DNA from: Sutcliffiella halmapala
GTDB lineage: Bacteria; Bacillota; Bacilli; Bacillales; Bacillaceae_I
DNA: 64,000 nt
Assembly (NCBI RefSeq): GCF_002019665.1
Contig: NZ_KV917375.1
Span: 1,927,175 to 1,991,174, forward strand
Direction of reading: 5' to 3'
A program made the translations under genes and the position numbers. Below, one piece after another: positions 18,030 through 27,058 of the stretch. A model generated the notes under the pieces. That model saw nothing but the letters and a program-made list of their open reading frames with translations, ran no database searches and was not told the DNA's origin. Position 1 is the first letter of the stretch, and every line of letters begins with the position of its first letter.

Positions 18030-18986
18030 ATGAAAGATGCACTTCTAGAAGTAGAAGATTTGAAGGTGCGTTTTAAGACAGATGATGGATACGTTACTAC
18101 TGTTAACGGCGTCTCCTTTTCTGTCAACGAAGGTGAAACAGTAGCAGTTGTAGGAGAGTCTGGTTGCGGCAAAAGTGTGACTTCTCTTTCTATACTAGGG
18201 TTAACTCCTGGAGAAATTTACAACGGTGAAATAAAATTCAATGGCAAAGACTTAACAAAAATGAAAAAAGGAGAGCTTAGGAGATTAAGAGGTAAGGAAA
18301 TATCGATGATCTTCCAAGAGCCCATGTCTTCATTAAATCCAGTCTTTACAATCGGTAATCAGATCAGTGAAGTGATTATGCTTCATAAAGGTGCAAATAA
18401 AAGACAAGCGTTCGATAAATCTGTTGAAATGCTTAAGATTGTTGGAATTCCAGATGCCCAAAAGGTTGCTAAAAGATATCCACATCAACTTTCAGGCGGA
18501 ATGAGACAAAGAGTAATGATTGCAATGGCATTGTCTTGTAACCCGAAATTACTGATTGCAGATGAACCGACAACTGCCTTAGATGTAACCATTCAGGCTC
18601 AAATTCTAGAGTTAATCAAAAAGCTGAAAATAGAATTTAACACGGGCATTATCATGATTACCCATGACCTAGGGGTAGTGGCTGAAGTAGCAGATCGCGT
18701 AGTAGTTATGTATGCAGGAGAAGTGGTTGAGGAAGCACCAGTATATGAATTGTTTAAAAACCCAACTCATCCTTATACAAAAGGATTGTTAAGCTCCATA
18801 CCACAAATCGATCAGGTGGTGGAAGAACTAGGATCGATAATAGGGTCTGTTCCTATTCCGAAAGAGATGCCTATCGGTTGTAAATTTCATCCTCGTTGTC
18901 CGATTGCAACTGACATATGTCGTACAAGCCATCCGTCAATAGAGCAAATTGGATTAGATCATAAAATACGTTGTTTTCACGTGTGA
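18030..18986 (+). CDS. Peptide ABC transporter ATPase (DppD type)
   Basis: A 318-aa ATPase of the Dpp/Opp class. Walker A is GESGCGKS, the signature QLSGGMRQRVMIAMAL, Walker B LLIADEPTTALD and the H-loop MITHDLGVV. The C-terminal oligopeptide-transporter extension has the cysteine-rich motif CKFHPRCPIATDIC, known in this family to bind an iron-sulfur cluster. ATG 18030 has AGGGGGG 8 nt upstream; an in-frame TTG at 18006 lacks a site. Confidence 0.94.
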   Translation: MKDALLEVEDLKVRFKTDDGYVTTVNGVSFSVNEGETVAVVGESGCGKSVTSLSILGLTPGEIYNGEIKFNGKDLTKMKKGELRRLRGKEISMIFQEPMSSLNPVFTIGNQISEVIMLHKGANKRQAFDKSVEMLKIVGIPDAQKVAKRYPHQLSGGMRQRVMIAMALSCNPKLLIADEPTTALDVTIQAQILELIKKLKIEFNTGIIMITHDLGVVAEVADRVVVMYAGEVVEEAPVYELFKNPTHPYTKGLLSSIPQIDQVVEELGSIIGSVPIPKEMPIGCKFHPRCPIATDICRTSHPSIEQIGLDHKIRCFHV

Positions 18987-19000
18987 AGGAGTGATGTGTC

Positions 19001-19993
19001 GTGCCAGAAACAGTGAGTAAAACGAGAACTTTGTTAAAAGCTGAGGGCTTGAAAAAACATTTTCAGATGAGAAAAGGATTTATAAAAAAAGAAATAACCT
19101 ACACAAAAGCAGTAGATGGGGTTAATTTAGAAGTCTATGAAGGAGAAACACTTGGAATTGTGGGAGAGTCTGGGTGCGGCAAATCCACTACTGGGCAAAT
19201 GCTTTTAGGGTTGCTACCTCCCACAAGTGGGAATGTCTGGTTCGACGGGAAAGATATTACTAAACTCTCAAAAGAAGAATTGCGTAAACTACGAAAAGAT
19301 ATCCAAGTTATCTTCCAGGACCCATTTTCATCTCTAAATCCGAGGATGACTATAGAACAATTAATAGCGGAACCTTTAAAAATTCATGGGGGAAAAAGCA
19401 AGGCTGAGATTAAAGCGGAAGTAATAGACTTGATAGAAGTAGTAGGGTTGAATCGGTATCACCTTGATCGCTACCCTCATGAATTTAGTGGTGGGCAGCG
19501 TCAAAGAATTGGAATTGCAAGAGCACTAGCATTAAAGCCAAAATTAATTATTTGTGATGAGCCAGTCTCAGCATTAGACGTTTCTATTCAGGCTCAAATA
19601 CTAAATCTATTAAAAAAACTTCAAAAAGAATTCCAATTAACCTATGTATTTATCGCACACGGATTACCAGCGGTCAGACACATTAGTGACAGGATCGCAG
19701 TTATGTATCTTGGTAGAATTGTAGAAATTACTGATCGTGATTCTTTATTTGAAAATCCGACTCATCCATATACAGAAGCACTTTTATCAGCTATTCCTAT
19801 CCCTGATCCGACAAAGAGGAAAGAACATAAGCTATTAGAAGGTGATTTGCCAAACCCTAGCAATCCACCAACAGGTTGCCATTTTCATACGAGGTGCCCT
19901 TATGCTCAGGAAATCTGTAGTCAAAAAACACCGGAATTAGTGGAATATCGTGAAGGCCACTCTGCAGCCTGTCATTTTCCATTGGGAGTATAA
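19001..19993 (+). CDS. Peptide ABC transporter ATPase (DppF/OppF type)
   Basis: The second ATPase, 330 aa. Walker A GESGCGKSTTG, signature EFSGGQRQRIGIARAL and Walker B LIICDEPVSALD are intact, and the C-terminal motif CHFHTRCPYAQEIC is present. The switch region reads FIAHGLPAVRHISDR where most relatives have AHDL: the catalytic histidine is kept but the following Asp is Gly. GTG start with AAGGAG upstream, 14 nt after the DppD-type stop. It ends the operon; only a weak AT-rich hairpin (20015-20035) follows. Confidence 0.93.
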   Translation: MPETVSKTRTLLKAEGLKKHFQMRKGFIKKEITYTKAVDGVNLEVYEGETLGIVGESGCGKSTTGQMLLGLLPPTSGNVWFDGKDITKLSKEELRKLRKDIQVIFQDPFSSLNPRMTIEQLIAEPLKIHGGKSKAEIKAEVIDLIEVVGLNRYHLDRYPHEFSGGQRQRIGIARALALKPKLIICDEPVSALDVSIQAQILNLLKKLQKEFQLTYVFIAHGLPAVRHISDRIAVMYLGRIVEITDRDSLFENPTHPYTEALLSAIPIPDPTKRKEHKLLEGDLPNPSNPPTGCHFHTRCPYAQEICSQKTPELVEYREGHSAACHFPLGV

Positions 19994-20174
19994 TATTGAA
20001 CCTCTTTGTAGTAATAGTTTTTTGTCAGAAAACTAAGAATTATTTTTAAAATCAGTCTTAATTCTACATTTTCAATTTTGATTAATCAAAAACCTTTCAG
20101 AATTCTGTCACCAATTTCCCTTTCTTACATATGCTAGTTTTGTTGTGAGATATTTTTTGAAAGGATGAATTAGA

Positions 20175-20306
20175 ATGAAAGACATCAAAATTAATAGACC
20201 GACATTGAATGAGACAGGGAGTTATCAGGAGTTTAAAGTTATTGAAGTAAACATATCGGATACTACTGAAAATTTATTTGCTGTTGTTACTCCAGTGAAA
20301 AATTGA
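20175..20306 (+). CDS. Unrecognised 43-aa ORF
   Basis: A short frame beginning ATG 20175 with AAAGGA at 20160-20164 as a possible ribosome binding site. It encodes MKDIKINRPTLNETGSYQEF followed by 23 more residues, ending AVVTPVKN, with a net mixed charge, no cysteine, no signal peptide and no membrane segment. It stands alone between the peptide transporter operon and guaD, and a perfect terminator lies 59 nt after its stop, so it could be a complete monocistronic unit. I do not recognise a family. It could be a real small protein, a peptide precursor or a chance frame. Confidence 0.4.
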   Translation: MKDIKINRPTLNETGSYQEFKVIEVNISDTTENLFAVVTPVKN

Positions 20307-20364
20307 GTTTGATAATACTTAGTTTAAACTAGTAATAATAAAGCTCCTAGTACGGACATGTTAC

Positions 20365-20404
20365 TATAAAGATGCACCTCGAAAGTTAGAGGTGCATCTT
20401 TATA
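20365..20404. terminator. Strong bidirectional terminator
   Basis: TATAAAGATGCACCTC and GAGGTGCATCTTTATA form a perfect 16-bp stem with an 8-nt loop. It ends the guaD message on the minus strand and anything reading through the small ORF on the plus strand. Confidence 0.85.
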
Positions 20405-20424
20405 ATTGAAGAATATTTCATTTT

Positions 20425-20895
20425 CTAGTACATTTTCTTGTTCGCGTTTGTTTCCCACAAAGTGAATGGTTGCTCTTTAATCGTTACATCTATTTTGTTA
20501 AAAGGGATCGTTTTCTTTTGATCAAGCGTATTTATTTCTTTATAAATATACTCATCATCAAAACCCACACTTTTGGCATCATCCTTCGTATACGCATAAT
20601 ACACTTCTTTTAATCTAGCCCAATAAATGGCACCAAAACACATTGGACATGGTTCGCAGCTAGTATAGAGCGTGCAATTTGTTAATTGAAAATCCTTCAT
20701 TTCTAGACATGCATGTCTAATCGCTTGTACTTCTGCATGTGCGGTTGGATCTGTGTGACTTGTCACTTTGTTAACTCCTTGGCCAATTATAACCCCATCT
20801 TTTACAATTATGGCTCCAAATGGACCGCCCTCTCCATTTTTCACATTCTCGTTCGCTAGCTTTATGGCATACTTCAAAAATTGTTCGTGATCCAT
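20425..20895 (-). CDS. guaD: Guanine deaminase
   Basis: Converts guanine to xanthine and ammonia in purine salvage and catabolism. The 156-aa cytidine-deaminase fold protein shows the zinc site HAE (His53, catalytic Glu55) and SCEPCPMC (Cys83, Cys86). Length and overall sequence, including PFGAIIVKDG, DPTAHAEVQAIR, CFGAIYWAR, GFDDEYIYKEI and the C-terminal ANKKMY, closely match Bacillus GuaD. TadA-type tRNA deaminases share the fold but lack this C-terminal tail. The minus-strand ATG is preceded by GAGGGGGAACT. No purine riboswitch is visible upstream. Confidence 0.93.
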   Translation of the reverse strand: MDHEQFLKYAIKLANENVKNGEGGPFGAIIVKDGVIIGQGVNKVTSHTDPTAHAEVQAIRHACLEMKDFQLTNCTLYTSCEPCPMCFGAIYWARLKEVYYAYTKDDAKSVGFDDEYIYKEINTLDQKKTIPFNKIDVTIKEQPFTLWETNANKKMY

Positions 20896-21071
20896 AGTTC
20901 CCCCTCCATTTTTTTTATTATATTTTTTGAAGCAGAGAAGTAGACGATAAATCTTGAACTTTCTATTGACTTGAAAATGGCTTTAGAGCATTGCTGCTGA
21001 TAATGAACTCCTAAATTAAACCTACATGAATATATTTATAAATAATTACTATTCAAAAAGGAGTTGTTCAA

Positions 21072-21947
21072 ATGAAAGAAACATTCCTTGTATTTGTTTA
21101 CGGCACTTTACGACGGCATGAGCGCAATCATTTTTTATTAAAGAAAGCGAAAAACATTGCTAAGCAGTGTTGGTCTACTGGGATACTTTATGACACGGGG
21201 TGTGATTATCCTGTTATGACTCCCCATAATTCGCGAAGAGTTTATGGAGAATTGTATGAGGTTAATCAAGCACAATTGAAAAGCCTTGATTTTTTGGAAG
21301 GATATACAGGAAATGAAAGGACCAACAATTACGATCGGATTTTACAAACCGTATATACAGATAAAGAAACAGTGGAAGCTTTAGTATATGTACAATCAAC
21401 TACTAAAATAGGGAATCTGAACGAAATTAAGTATGGAGATTGGAAATGTCAAAAATATTTAGCTCAACAAGAACTACTGTACTTTGCCTATGGTTCATGT
21501 ATGGATGATGAACGATTTTGTTTATCTGGTGTACAGGAGCAATTTAAGGATGTGAAAGGTTGCGGTATTGCGGCTAACTATTCACTGGCGTATACGCGAA
21601 ATTCTTTAGATGGTGGAAAAGCGGATTTAGTGGAGTCAGATGAATATGTTGAAGGAAAGGTGTATCGAATCAAAAATGAGGCCTTACCTTACTTATTTAA
21701 AAGAGAAGGAGTTGCCTTTTCTATTTATCGACCTGCTTTCCTGGATGTCTGTATTGACAGCGTTATATATCAAGATGTCTTAACATTTCTTGTTGTGGAT
21801 AAAGTGGAAGAGGTTGCTCCATCAGAGTATTATGTAACGCAAATCCTGCGAGGTGCGAAGGGGTTTGTTAGTGAGGTGTATTATAAAAAACTGCAGGATG
21901 ATCTTAATAAAAGGTTTGAAACAACTAAAAACTTTTATAAGCCTTAA
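21072..21947 (+). CDS. ykqA: Gamma-glutamylcyclotransferase-like protein (YkqA type)
   Basis: A 291-aa protein with two tandem GGCT-like (AIG2-fold) domains. The first starts at residue 8 with the motif VYGTLRRHERN and the second at about 138 with YFAYGSCMDDERF. The YGTL/YGS loops form the anion site of gamma-glutamylcyclotransferases. Two-domain architecture and length match B. subtilis YkqA, whose physiological substrate is not established. AAGGAG lies 9 nt before the ATG. It sits in front of an alcohol dehydrogenase gene in the same direction, 50 nt apart, perhaps co-transcribed. Confidence 0.82.
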   Translation: MKETFLVFVYGTLRRHERNHFLLKKAKNIAKQCWSTGILYDTGCDYPVMTPHNSRRVYGELYEVNQAQLKSLDFLEGYTGNERTNNYDRILQTVYTDKETVEALVYVQSTTKIGNLNEIKYGDWKCQKYLAQQELLYFAYGSCMDDERFCLSGVQEQFKDVKGCGIAANYSLAYTRNSLDGGKADLVESDEYVEGKVYRIKNEALPYLFKREGVAFSIYRPAFLDVCIDSVIYQDVLTFLVVDKVEEVAPSEYYVTQILRGAKGFVSEVYYKKLQDDLNKRFETTKNFYKP

Positions 21948-21997
21948 AGTTGCGATTGTTGTAGAGGGAAATTAATATATGAATAGGAGGAGATAAC

Positions 21998-23161
21998 ATG
22001 AATGACTTTACTTTTCAAAATGGAACCAAGATTATTTTTGGGAAAGATACCGAACAAATGGTTGGTAAGGAATCGAAAGCTCACGGGAAAAAACTGCTGT
22101 TACATTATGGTGGCGGTAGTATTAAAAGCAGTGGGCTTTACGAGAAAATCGTAAATTCCTTGAAGGAAGAGGGTATTGAGTTCTATGAATTAGGTGGTGT
22201 AAAGCCTAATCCTAGAGTTAGCCTTGTTCGAGAAGGAGTGACAATGTGTAAGGAGCATGAACTCGATTTTATTCTCGCGGTTGGTGGCGGAAGTGTTATT
22301 GACTCCGCAAAGGCTATAGCTGCAGGAGCGAAATATGATGGAGATGTATGGGATTTCTTTTCTGGGAAAAATCAAGTGACAGAGTGTTTACCGATTGGTG
22401 TGGTATTGACGATTCCAGCAGCAGGTAGTGAGACAAGCTCCGGGACCGTTGTGACGAATGAGGACGGCTGGTTCAAGCGTGCGACCGGACATTTAACGAT
22501 GAGACCACAGTTTGCCATTTTGAATCCGATTCTTACATATACATTACCTTCTTATCAAACAGCTTGCGGAATCACGGATATGATGGCACATATATTGGAG
22601 AGATATTTTACAAATGTGAAGCATGTAGAGCTAACGGATCGACTATGTGAAGCGACATTAAAGACAATTATCAATAATGCTCCTACTGTGCTAGAGAATC
22701 CAACAAATTATGATGCAAGAGCGGAGATTATGTGGGCGGGTACAATTGCACATAATGATTTATTGGGGACAGGAAGAATTGGTGACTGGGCTAGTCATGA
22801 TATCGAACATGAAATTAGTGGTATTTATGATATTGCACATGGAGCGGGTTTAGCAATTATTTTCCCAGCGTGGATGAAGTATGTATATAAACACGATGTC
22901 AAACGATTTGCCCAATTTGCTAACAGAGTTTGGGATGTAGAGCTTGACTTAAATGATTTAGAAAAAACTGCTTTGGCAGGTATCAAGAAAACGGAGCAAT
23001 TCTTCCGATCTATCGGGATGCCTATCACATTAAGTGAAGCCAATATCGGCGAAGAGCATTTTGAAGAAATGGCAAAAAAAGCAACTGAACGGTGGGCACT
23101 CGGGAATTTTGTGAAATTACAAGAAGAAGATGTTTATCGAATTTATCAGTTGGCGAAGTAA
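21998..23161 (+). CDS. Iron-containing alcohol dehydrogenase (YugJ/YugK, butanol dehydrogenase-like)
   Basis: A 387-aa NAD(P)H-dependent dehydrogenase reducing an aldehyde or ketone to an alcohol. The nucleotide-binding loop GGGSVIDSAKAIAAG is present, and the divalent-metal ligands occur in DMMAH, HAILERY-like context and the histidine pair HDIEHEISGIYDIAHGAGLAI. The sequence resembles the YugJ/YugK pair of B. subtilis, annotated as NADH-dependent butanol dehydrogenases. AGGAGGAGATAAC precedes the ATG and a terminator follows the stop. Substrate remains inferred. Confidence 0.9.
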   Translation: MNDFTFQNGTKIIFGKDTEQMVGKESKAHGKKLLLHYGGGSIKSSGLYEKIVNSLKEEGIEFYELGGVKPNPRVSLVREGVTMCKEHELDFILAVGGGSVIDSAKAIAAGAKYDGDVWDFFSGKNQVTECLPIGVVLTIPAAGSETSSGTVVTNEDGWFKRATGHLTMRPQFAILNPILTYTLPSYQTACGITDMMAHILERYFTNVKHVELTDRLCEATLKTIINNAPTVLENPTNYDARAEIMWAGTIAHNDLLGTGRIGDWASHDIEHEISGIYDIAHGAGLAIIFPAWMKYVYKHDVKRFAQFANRVWDVELDLNDLEKTALAGIKKTEQFFRSIGMPITLSEANIGEEHFEEMAKKATERWALGNFVKLQEEDVYRIYQLAK

Positions 23162-23165
23162 GTTG

Positions 23166-23198
23166 AAAAAAGTCCTAAAATCTTTAGGGCTTTTTTTT
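23166..23198 (+). terminator. Terminator after the alcohol dehydrogenase
   Basis: AGTCCTAAA and TTTAGGGCT (one G-T pair) form a stem with a short loop followed by eight Ts. Confidence 0.8.
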
Positions 23199-23343
23199 AT
23201 ACCCAATAATGTAGATAGTTCTAAATATCCACCTTAAGACGGAGAGAAAATCCAACTGCATCTCGTTTAATAAGATCAATATTCTAAATATAATGAATAT
23301 TAGTAAGAGGTAATGGTAAATTCAATTTGGGGAGGGTGATTAA

Positions 23344-24318
23344 ATGGAAAAGATTATTGAAGTGCGTGACATAAAAAAGAATTATGTCAAAAGAAAAACG
23401 AAAGAGGTCATTACAGCAGTTAATAATGTGTCATTTGATGTTCATCGTGGGGAGGTCCTTGGATTATTAGGGCCAAATGGTGCAGGGAAAACTTCAACAA
23501 TTAAGATGATTTGTGGATTGTTACATGCTGATTCTGGCTCTATCCGAATCAATGGAATAGATATACATAAAAAGAGGCTAAAGGCGTTGCGCCATATTAG
23601 CGCAGTATTAGAGGGGAATCGAAATTTGTATTGGCGCTTAACTGTTCGAGAAAACATGGAATACTTTGCTGGAAACCGCGGTCAATCTCGTAAACAAGTA
23701 TTATCTCAAGTTGAAAAGTTATTAGAACAGTTTCGTTTGAAAGAAAAGGAGCATGAGCTTGTTCAAGGTTTATCACGTGGAATGCAACAGAAGCTTGCCA
23801 TCGCAGTAGCTTTATTAGCGAATACAGACGTTATATTATTAGATGAGCCGACTCTTGGATTAGACGTGGAAATTAGTTATGAACTTCGAGAGCTTCTTAA
23901 GATGATTGTAAAAGAAGAGCAACGAACAATTATTATAAGCTCGCATGACATGCCAGTTGTGCAAGAATTATGTGATCGCACGATTATCATCAATAAAGGA
24001 ACGGTAGTGGTAGACGAAAAGGTAGAGAATTTACTCAATCTGTTTGAAACAAAGGCGTACTCCGTTAAATTGGGAGAGGCTTTAAGCACGAAACAAAAGG
24101 AACAATTAATCATTAACTTTCCTTTAAGTACGTATTCAGAGCAATCTCATCAAACGATTGTGGAAGTGAATTTAGAACGAAGTGAGGACATCTATAAGCT
24201 ATTCGATATTTTTAAAGCGGAAGGAACACTGGTGGAAAGTATTGATCGCACGACTATTGATTTTGAAAAAGTATTTATGCAAATAGTGAAGGGGGAGAAA
24301 AAGCTTGCAATGGCTTAA
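23344..24318 (+). CDS. ABC-2 exporter ATP-binding protein
   Basis: A 324-aa ATPase. Walker A GPNGAGKTST, Q-loop region, signature GLSRGMQQKLAIAVALL (an SRG variant of LSGGQ, common in this subgroup), Walker B VILLDEPTLGLD, and H-loop IISSHDM. A C-terminal DUF4162-like extension of about 90 residues follows. GGGGAGGG precedes the ATG. It overlaps the permease gene by 14 nt, so the two are coupled. A TATAAT at 23289 might be its -10 box, but no good -35 is seen. Cargo unknown. Confidence 0.9.
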   Translation: MEKIIEVRDIKKNYVKRKTKEVITAVNNVSFDVHRGEVLGLLGPNGAGKTSTIKMICGLLHADSGSIRINGIDIHKKRLKALRHISAVLEGNRNLYWRLTVRENMEYFAGNRGQSRKQVLSQVEKLLEQFRLKEKEHELVQGLSRGMQQKLAIAVALLANTDVILLDEPTLGLDVEISYELRELLKMIVKEEQRTIIISSHDMPVVQELCDRTIIINKGTVVVDEKVENLLNLFETKAYSVKLGEALSTKQKEQLIINFPLSTYSEQSHQTIVEVNLERSEDIYKLFDIFKAEGTLVESIDRTTIDFEKVFMQIVKGEKKLAMA

Positions 24319-25078
24319 TTTATTGAATGCTAACTTTCGAAAAGAATACATTGAAATGAAGCGTTATTTACCAAACACGATTGCTTTGTTACTGACTTTT
24401 TATATTCTTTTCCTCGGTGCGTTCTTCGGTATTATGTTTATTGGAGATCCAGCAACCTTTGATGCGAATGTACAGTATTCCATTATCAGTGTCGTTTTTT
24501 GGGGCTTAACGATGCTGACGATGAATTTTATTGGATTTGCCGTGGTCACCGAGGCGATGCGTGGGACATTGGAGCAATTATACATGTCGCCTATGGGTGT
24601 ATGGAAAATTATGCTCATGCGTATTATCGGGCAATTTTCACTACAATCGATTCTGATGCTTCTTTTACTTTTTGCTGCCATGTGGACTTCTGGTCAATGG
24701 ATGAATCTTAATCCATTGACGACCATACCTATTATAATCATAACCATGATAAGTATGATTGGTGTTAGTTTTATGATTGCTGGTTTAGCTATTATCGTAA
24801 AACAAATACAAGCTTTTCTACAGATATTCCAATTTGTTTTAATGGCACTGGTCTTTATCCCGATTTCGGTCGCACCATACCTTGTATTCGCTCCCTTTGT
24901 AAAAGGAGTCAACATGATAAGAACAGTAATGATGGAGAATTTGACTTTAACCCAATTACCTTGGTCTGATTTCGGCATCTTATTCATTAACTCAGTCGTG
25001 TATTTGGCCTTAGGGCTATTTGTTTTCCATCGTTGTGAGAAAGTAGCGATGAAGAAGGGGTTGTTAGGACAATATTAA
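24305..25078 (+). CDS. ABC-2 type permease
   Basis: A 257-aa membrane subunit with six predicted helices (for example TIALLLTFYILFLGAFFGIMF, VFWGLTMLTMNFIGFAVV, IIIITMISMIGVSFMIAGLAIIV). It lacks the large extracellular domain seen in the exporter at 8308. The conserved cytoplasmic segment is EAMRGTLEQLYMSPMGVWKIML. The TTG start overlaps the ATPase end by 14 nt, with GGGGGAG about 9 nt upstream. Likely transports a small hydrophobic compound or lipid; nothing in the sequence says which. Confidence 0.87.
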   Translation: MQWLNLLNANFRKEYIEMKRYLPNTIALLLTFYILFLGAFFGIMFIGDPATFDANVQYSIISVVFWGLTMLTMNFIGFAVVTEAMRGTLEQLYMSPMGVWKIMLMRIIGQFSLQSILMLLLLFAAMWTSGQWMNLNPLTTIPIIIITMISMIGVSFMIAGLAIIVKQIQAFLQIFQFVLMALVFIPISVAPYLVFAPFVKGVNMIRTVMMENLTLTQLPWSDFGILFINSVVYLALGLFVFHRCEKVAMKKGLLGQY

Positions 25079-25088
25079 TAGGAACTTG

Positions 25089-25117
25089 AGCTTCTGGTTA
25101 GTCCAGAAGCTTTTTTT
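25089..25117 (+). terminator. Terminator after the ABC-2 pair
   Basis: AGCTTCTGG and CCAGAAGCT, 9-bp perfect stem, 5-nt loop, then a run of Ts. Confidence 0.88.
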
Positions 25118-25294
25118 CTTGGCTATCATTAGATTTTCGAATGTTGAAAGCAACAAGTCTTTCTAAAATGACGTAATTTTTCAGTTTAGTTTATATTATA
25201 ATAGGAATGGTTTTAAAGGAACTCACTTAAATTTGTCGAACTATTTATCTGATAAACCGATTAGTGTAAGCTTATACTTAAGGAGAAAAGTAAA

Positions 25295-25828
25295 ATGCAA
25301 ATATCAATCAGACAAGAACAGCAAAGAGACTATAATACTACTGAGAATGTAATAAAGAATGCTTTTGCTAAAGAAGAATTTAGCGATAAGAAAGAGCATG
25401 AATTGGTGTCACGCTTAAGGAATTTTGATGCTTTTGTACCTGAACTATCACTAGTAGCACTTAGCGCAGAACAAGAGATTGTCGGTCATGTACTATTATC
25501 GAAAATTACGATAAGAAATGATACATATATAACAGAGTCTTTAGCGCTTGCTCCGGTTTCTGTTTTACCAGCGTTTCAAAGTAAGGGTATCGGAAAACTG
25601 TTGATTGAAGAAGCTTTAAAAATTGCTAAAGAGTTGAACTATAAATCTGTCATTGTATTAGGACATCCAGCCTATTATCCTAAATTTGGGTTCAAGCGAG
25701 CTTCCATGTGGGGGATTAAAGCGCCATTTGTAGTGTCGGATGAAGTGTTTATGGCATTAGAGCTGCAAGAAAATGGACTTAGTGGTGTTTCTGGTGTGGT
25801 CGAATACTCGCCAGCATTTCTTGAGTAA
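25295..25828 (+). CDS. GNAT family N-acetyltransferase (YhbS-like)
   Basis: A 177-aa acetyl-CoA-dependent transferase. The GNAT core shows the acetyl-CoA loop SVLPAFQSKGIGKLLIEEAL (R/Q-x-x-G-x-G/A form) and the downstream YKSVIVLGHPAYYPKFGFKRASMWGI typical of the YhbS subgroup. Acceptor unknown. GGAGAAAAG lies before the ATG. It begins a three-gene run with a second acetyltransferase (39 nt away) and an MFS exporter (30 nt later). Confidence 0.87.
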   Translation: MQISIRQEQQRDYNTTENVIKNAFAKEEFSDKKEHELVSRLRNFDAFVPELSLVALSAEQEIVGHVLLSKITIRNDTYITESLALAPVSVLPAFQSKGIGKLLIEEALKIAKELNYKSVIVLGHPAYYPKFGFKRASMWGIKAPFVVSDEVFMALELQENGLSGVSGVVEYSPAFLE

Positions 25829-25867
25829 AAAGAGAGAGAAAAGTAATTATTTTTAGGAGGAAGCAAA

Positions 25868-27028
25868 TTGGGAAAAATCGTTAAACTAACGGAAAATCAA
25901 TTCATGGATGCTATTCAATTATCTCAATATGCGTTTCAATACATTGTACCAGAGGATCAAATTCCGAAACGATTAGAAATGTTAAAGAAGCATAAAATTT
26001 TGGGGATTTTTGAAGCTGAACAGCTTGCTGCCAAGTTACATTTGATTCCGTTTGAAGTACATATTGGAGAACAGAAATGGAAAATGGGTGGAATTGCTGG
26101 GGTAGCAACTTATCCAGAGTATAGAAGGAAAGGCTATGTAAAAGTCTTGATGCAGCAAGTGCTAGAAGAGATGAAAGACGAAGGATATAGCGTTTCGATG
26201 TTACATCCGTTTAAAATTTCTTTTTATCGAAAATATGGCTGGGAGCTCTTAACGAATCGAATAAAATGTACGTTATCAAAAAGTGATTTAGTGATGCAGG
26301 AAGTAGTTTCTGGTACCATTAAGCGTACAAATAAAGACGTTAACTTTCATGATTTGAACGAGGTATATACTCATTATGCTAGTCGCTTCGCTGGTATGTT
26401 GGTTCGTGACGAAACTTGGTGGGAAGCAATAACGAAGGACGAATTTGTTTCTATCTATTACGATGCTAATCAGGAATCAAAAGGATTTTTAGTATATTCC
26501 ATTAAAGATTCGAAAATGAAAGTGGAGGAGTTTGTCGCATTAACAGGGGAAGCAAGGAAAGGGCTTTGGAATTTTATTTGCCAACATGACTCGATGGTCA
26601 ATGAAGTGGAAATCATCCTCTCCGAAAAGGATCCACTGCTATATACTTTACAGGAGCCAAATGTGAAGACGGAATTAATGCCATATTTTATGGTGCGAAT
26701 TGTCGATGTGGAAAAGTTTCTTCCTGATTATGACTTTCATTGGAGTGGCGAAGAGGTTGTTTTGCAAGTAACGGATGAGTACGCAAGTTGGAATGAAAAG
26801 TTTTTTACCTTGAAAAATGATGAGGTTTTTGTTCATGCAGAGGATGATCAGATAGAGAGCTCTCATGTAATAAAGCTCTCCATTAACTCCTTATCTGCTA
26901 TTCTATTTGGCTATAAACGTCCTCTTGAACTCTTTAATCTTGCATTATTAAACGGTAAGGAAGAGGAGATACAGAAATTGGAGAAAATGATCCCTTATCG
27001 CGAATCATTTTTTTATGATTTTTTCTAA
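25868..27028 (+). CDS. Eis-like GNAT acetyltransferase with SCP2-type C-terminal domain
   Basis: A 386-aa protein with the three-part architecture of Eis-family enzymes: an N-terminal GNAT domain (MGGIAGVATYPEYRRKGYVKVLM at about 78-100, including the RRKGY acetyl-CoA loop), a second GNAT-like region, and a sterol-carrier-like C-terminal domain from about 285 to 386. Eis proteins acetylate amines, including aminoglycosides in mycobacteria, but the role in Bacillales is largely unknown. TTG start, supported by AGGAGG 7 nt upstream. It may act with the neighbouring acetyltransferase and MFS pump in detoxification (inference). Confidence 0.86.
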   Translation: MGKIVKLTENQFMDAIQLSQYAFQYIVPEDQIPKRLEMLKKHKILGIFEAEQLAAKLHLIPFEVHIGEQKWKMGGIAGVATYPEYRRKGYVKVLMQQVLEEMKDEGYSVSMLHPFKISFYRKYGWELLTNRIKCTLSKSDLVMQEVVSGTIKRTNKDVNFHDLNEVYTHYASRFAGMLVRDETWWEAITKDEFVSIYYDANQESKGFLVYSIKDSKMKVEEFVALTGEARKGLWNFICQHDSMVNEVEIILSEKDPLLYTLQEPNVKTELMPYFMVRIVDVEKFLPDYDFHWSGEEVVLQVTDEYASWNEKFFTLKNDEVFVHAEDDQIESSHVIKLSINSLSAILFGYKRPLELFNLALLNGKEEEIQKLEKMIPYRESFFYDFF

Positions 27029-27058
27029 TTTGCTAGACATCGGAAGGCGGTAAACACC

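Noticed and set aside
20896-21071. Purine riboswitch before guaD
   Set aside because: The conserved loop and junction sequences are absent on the minus strand.
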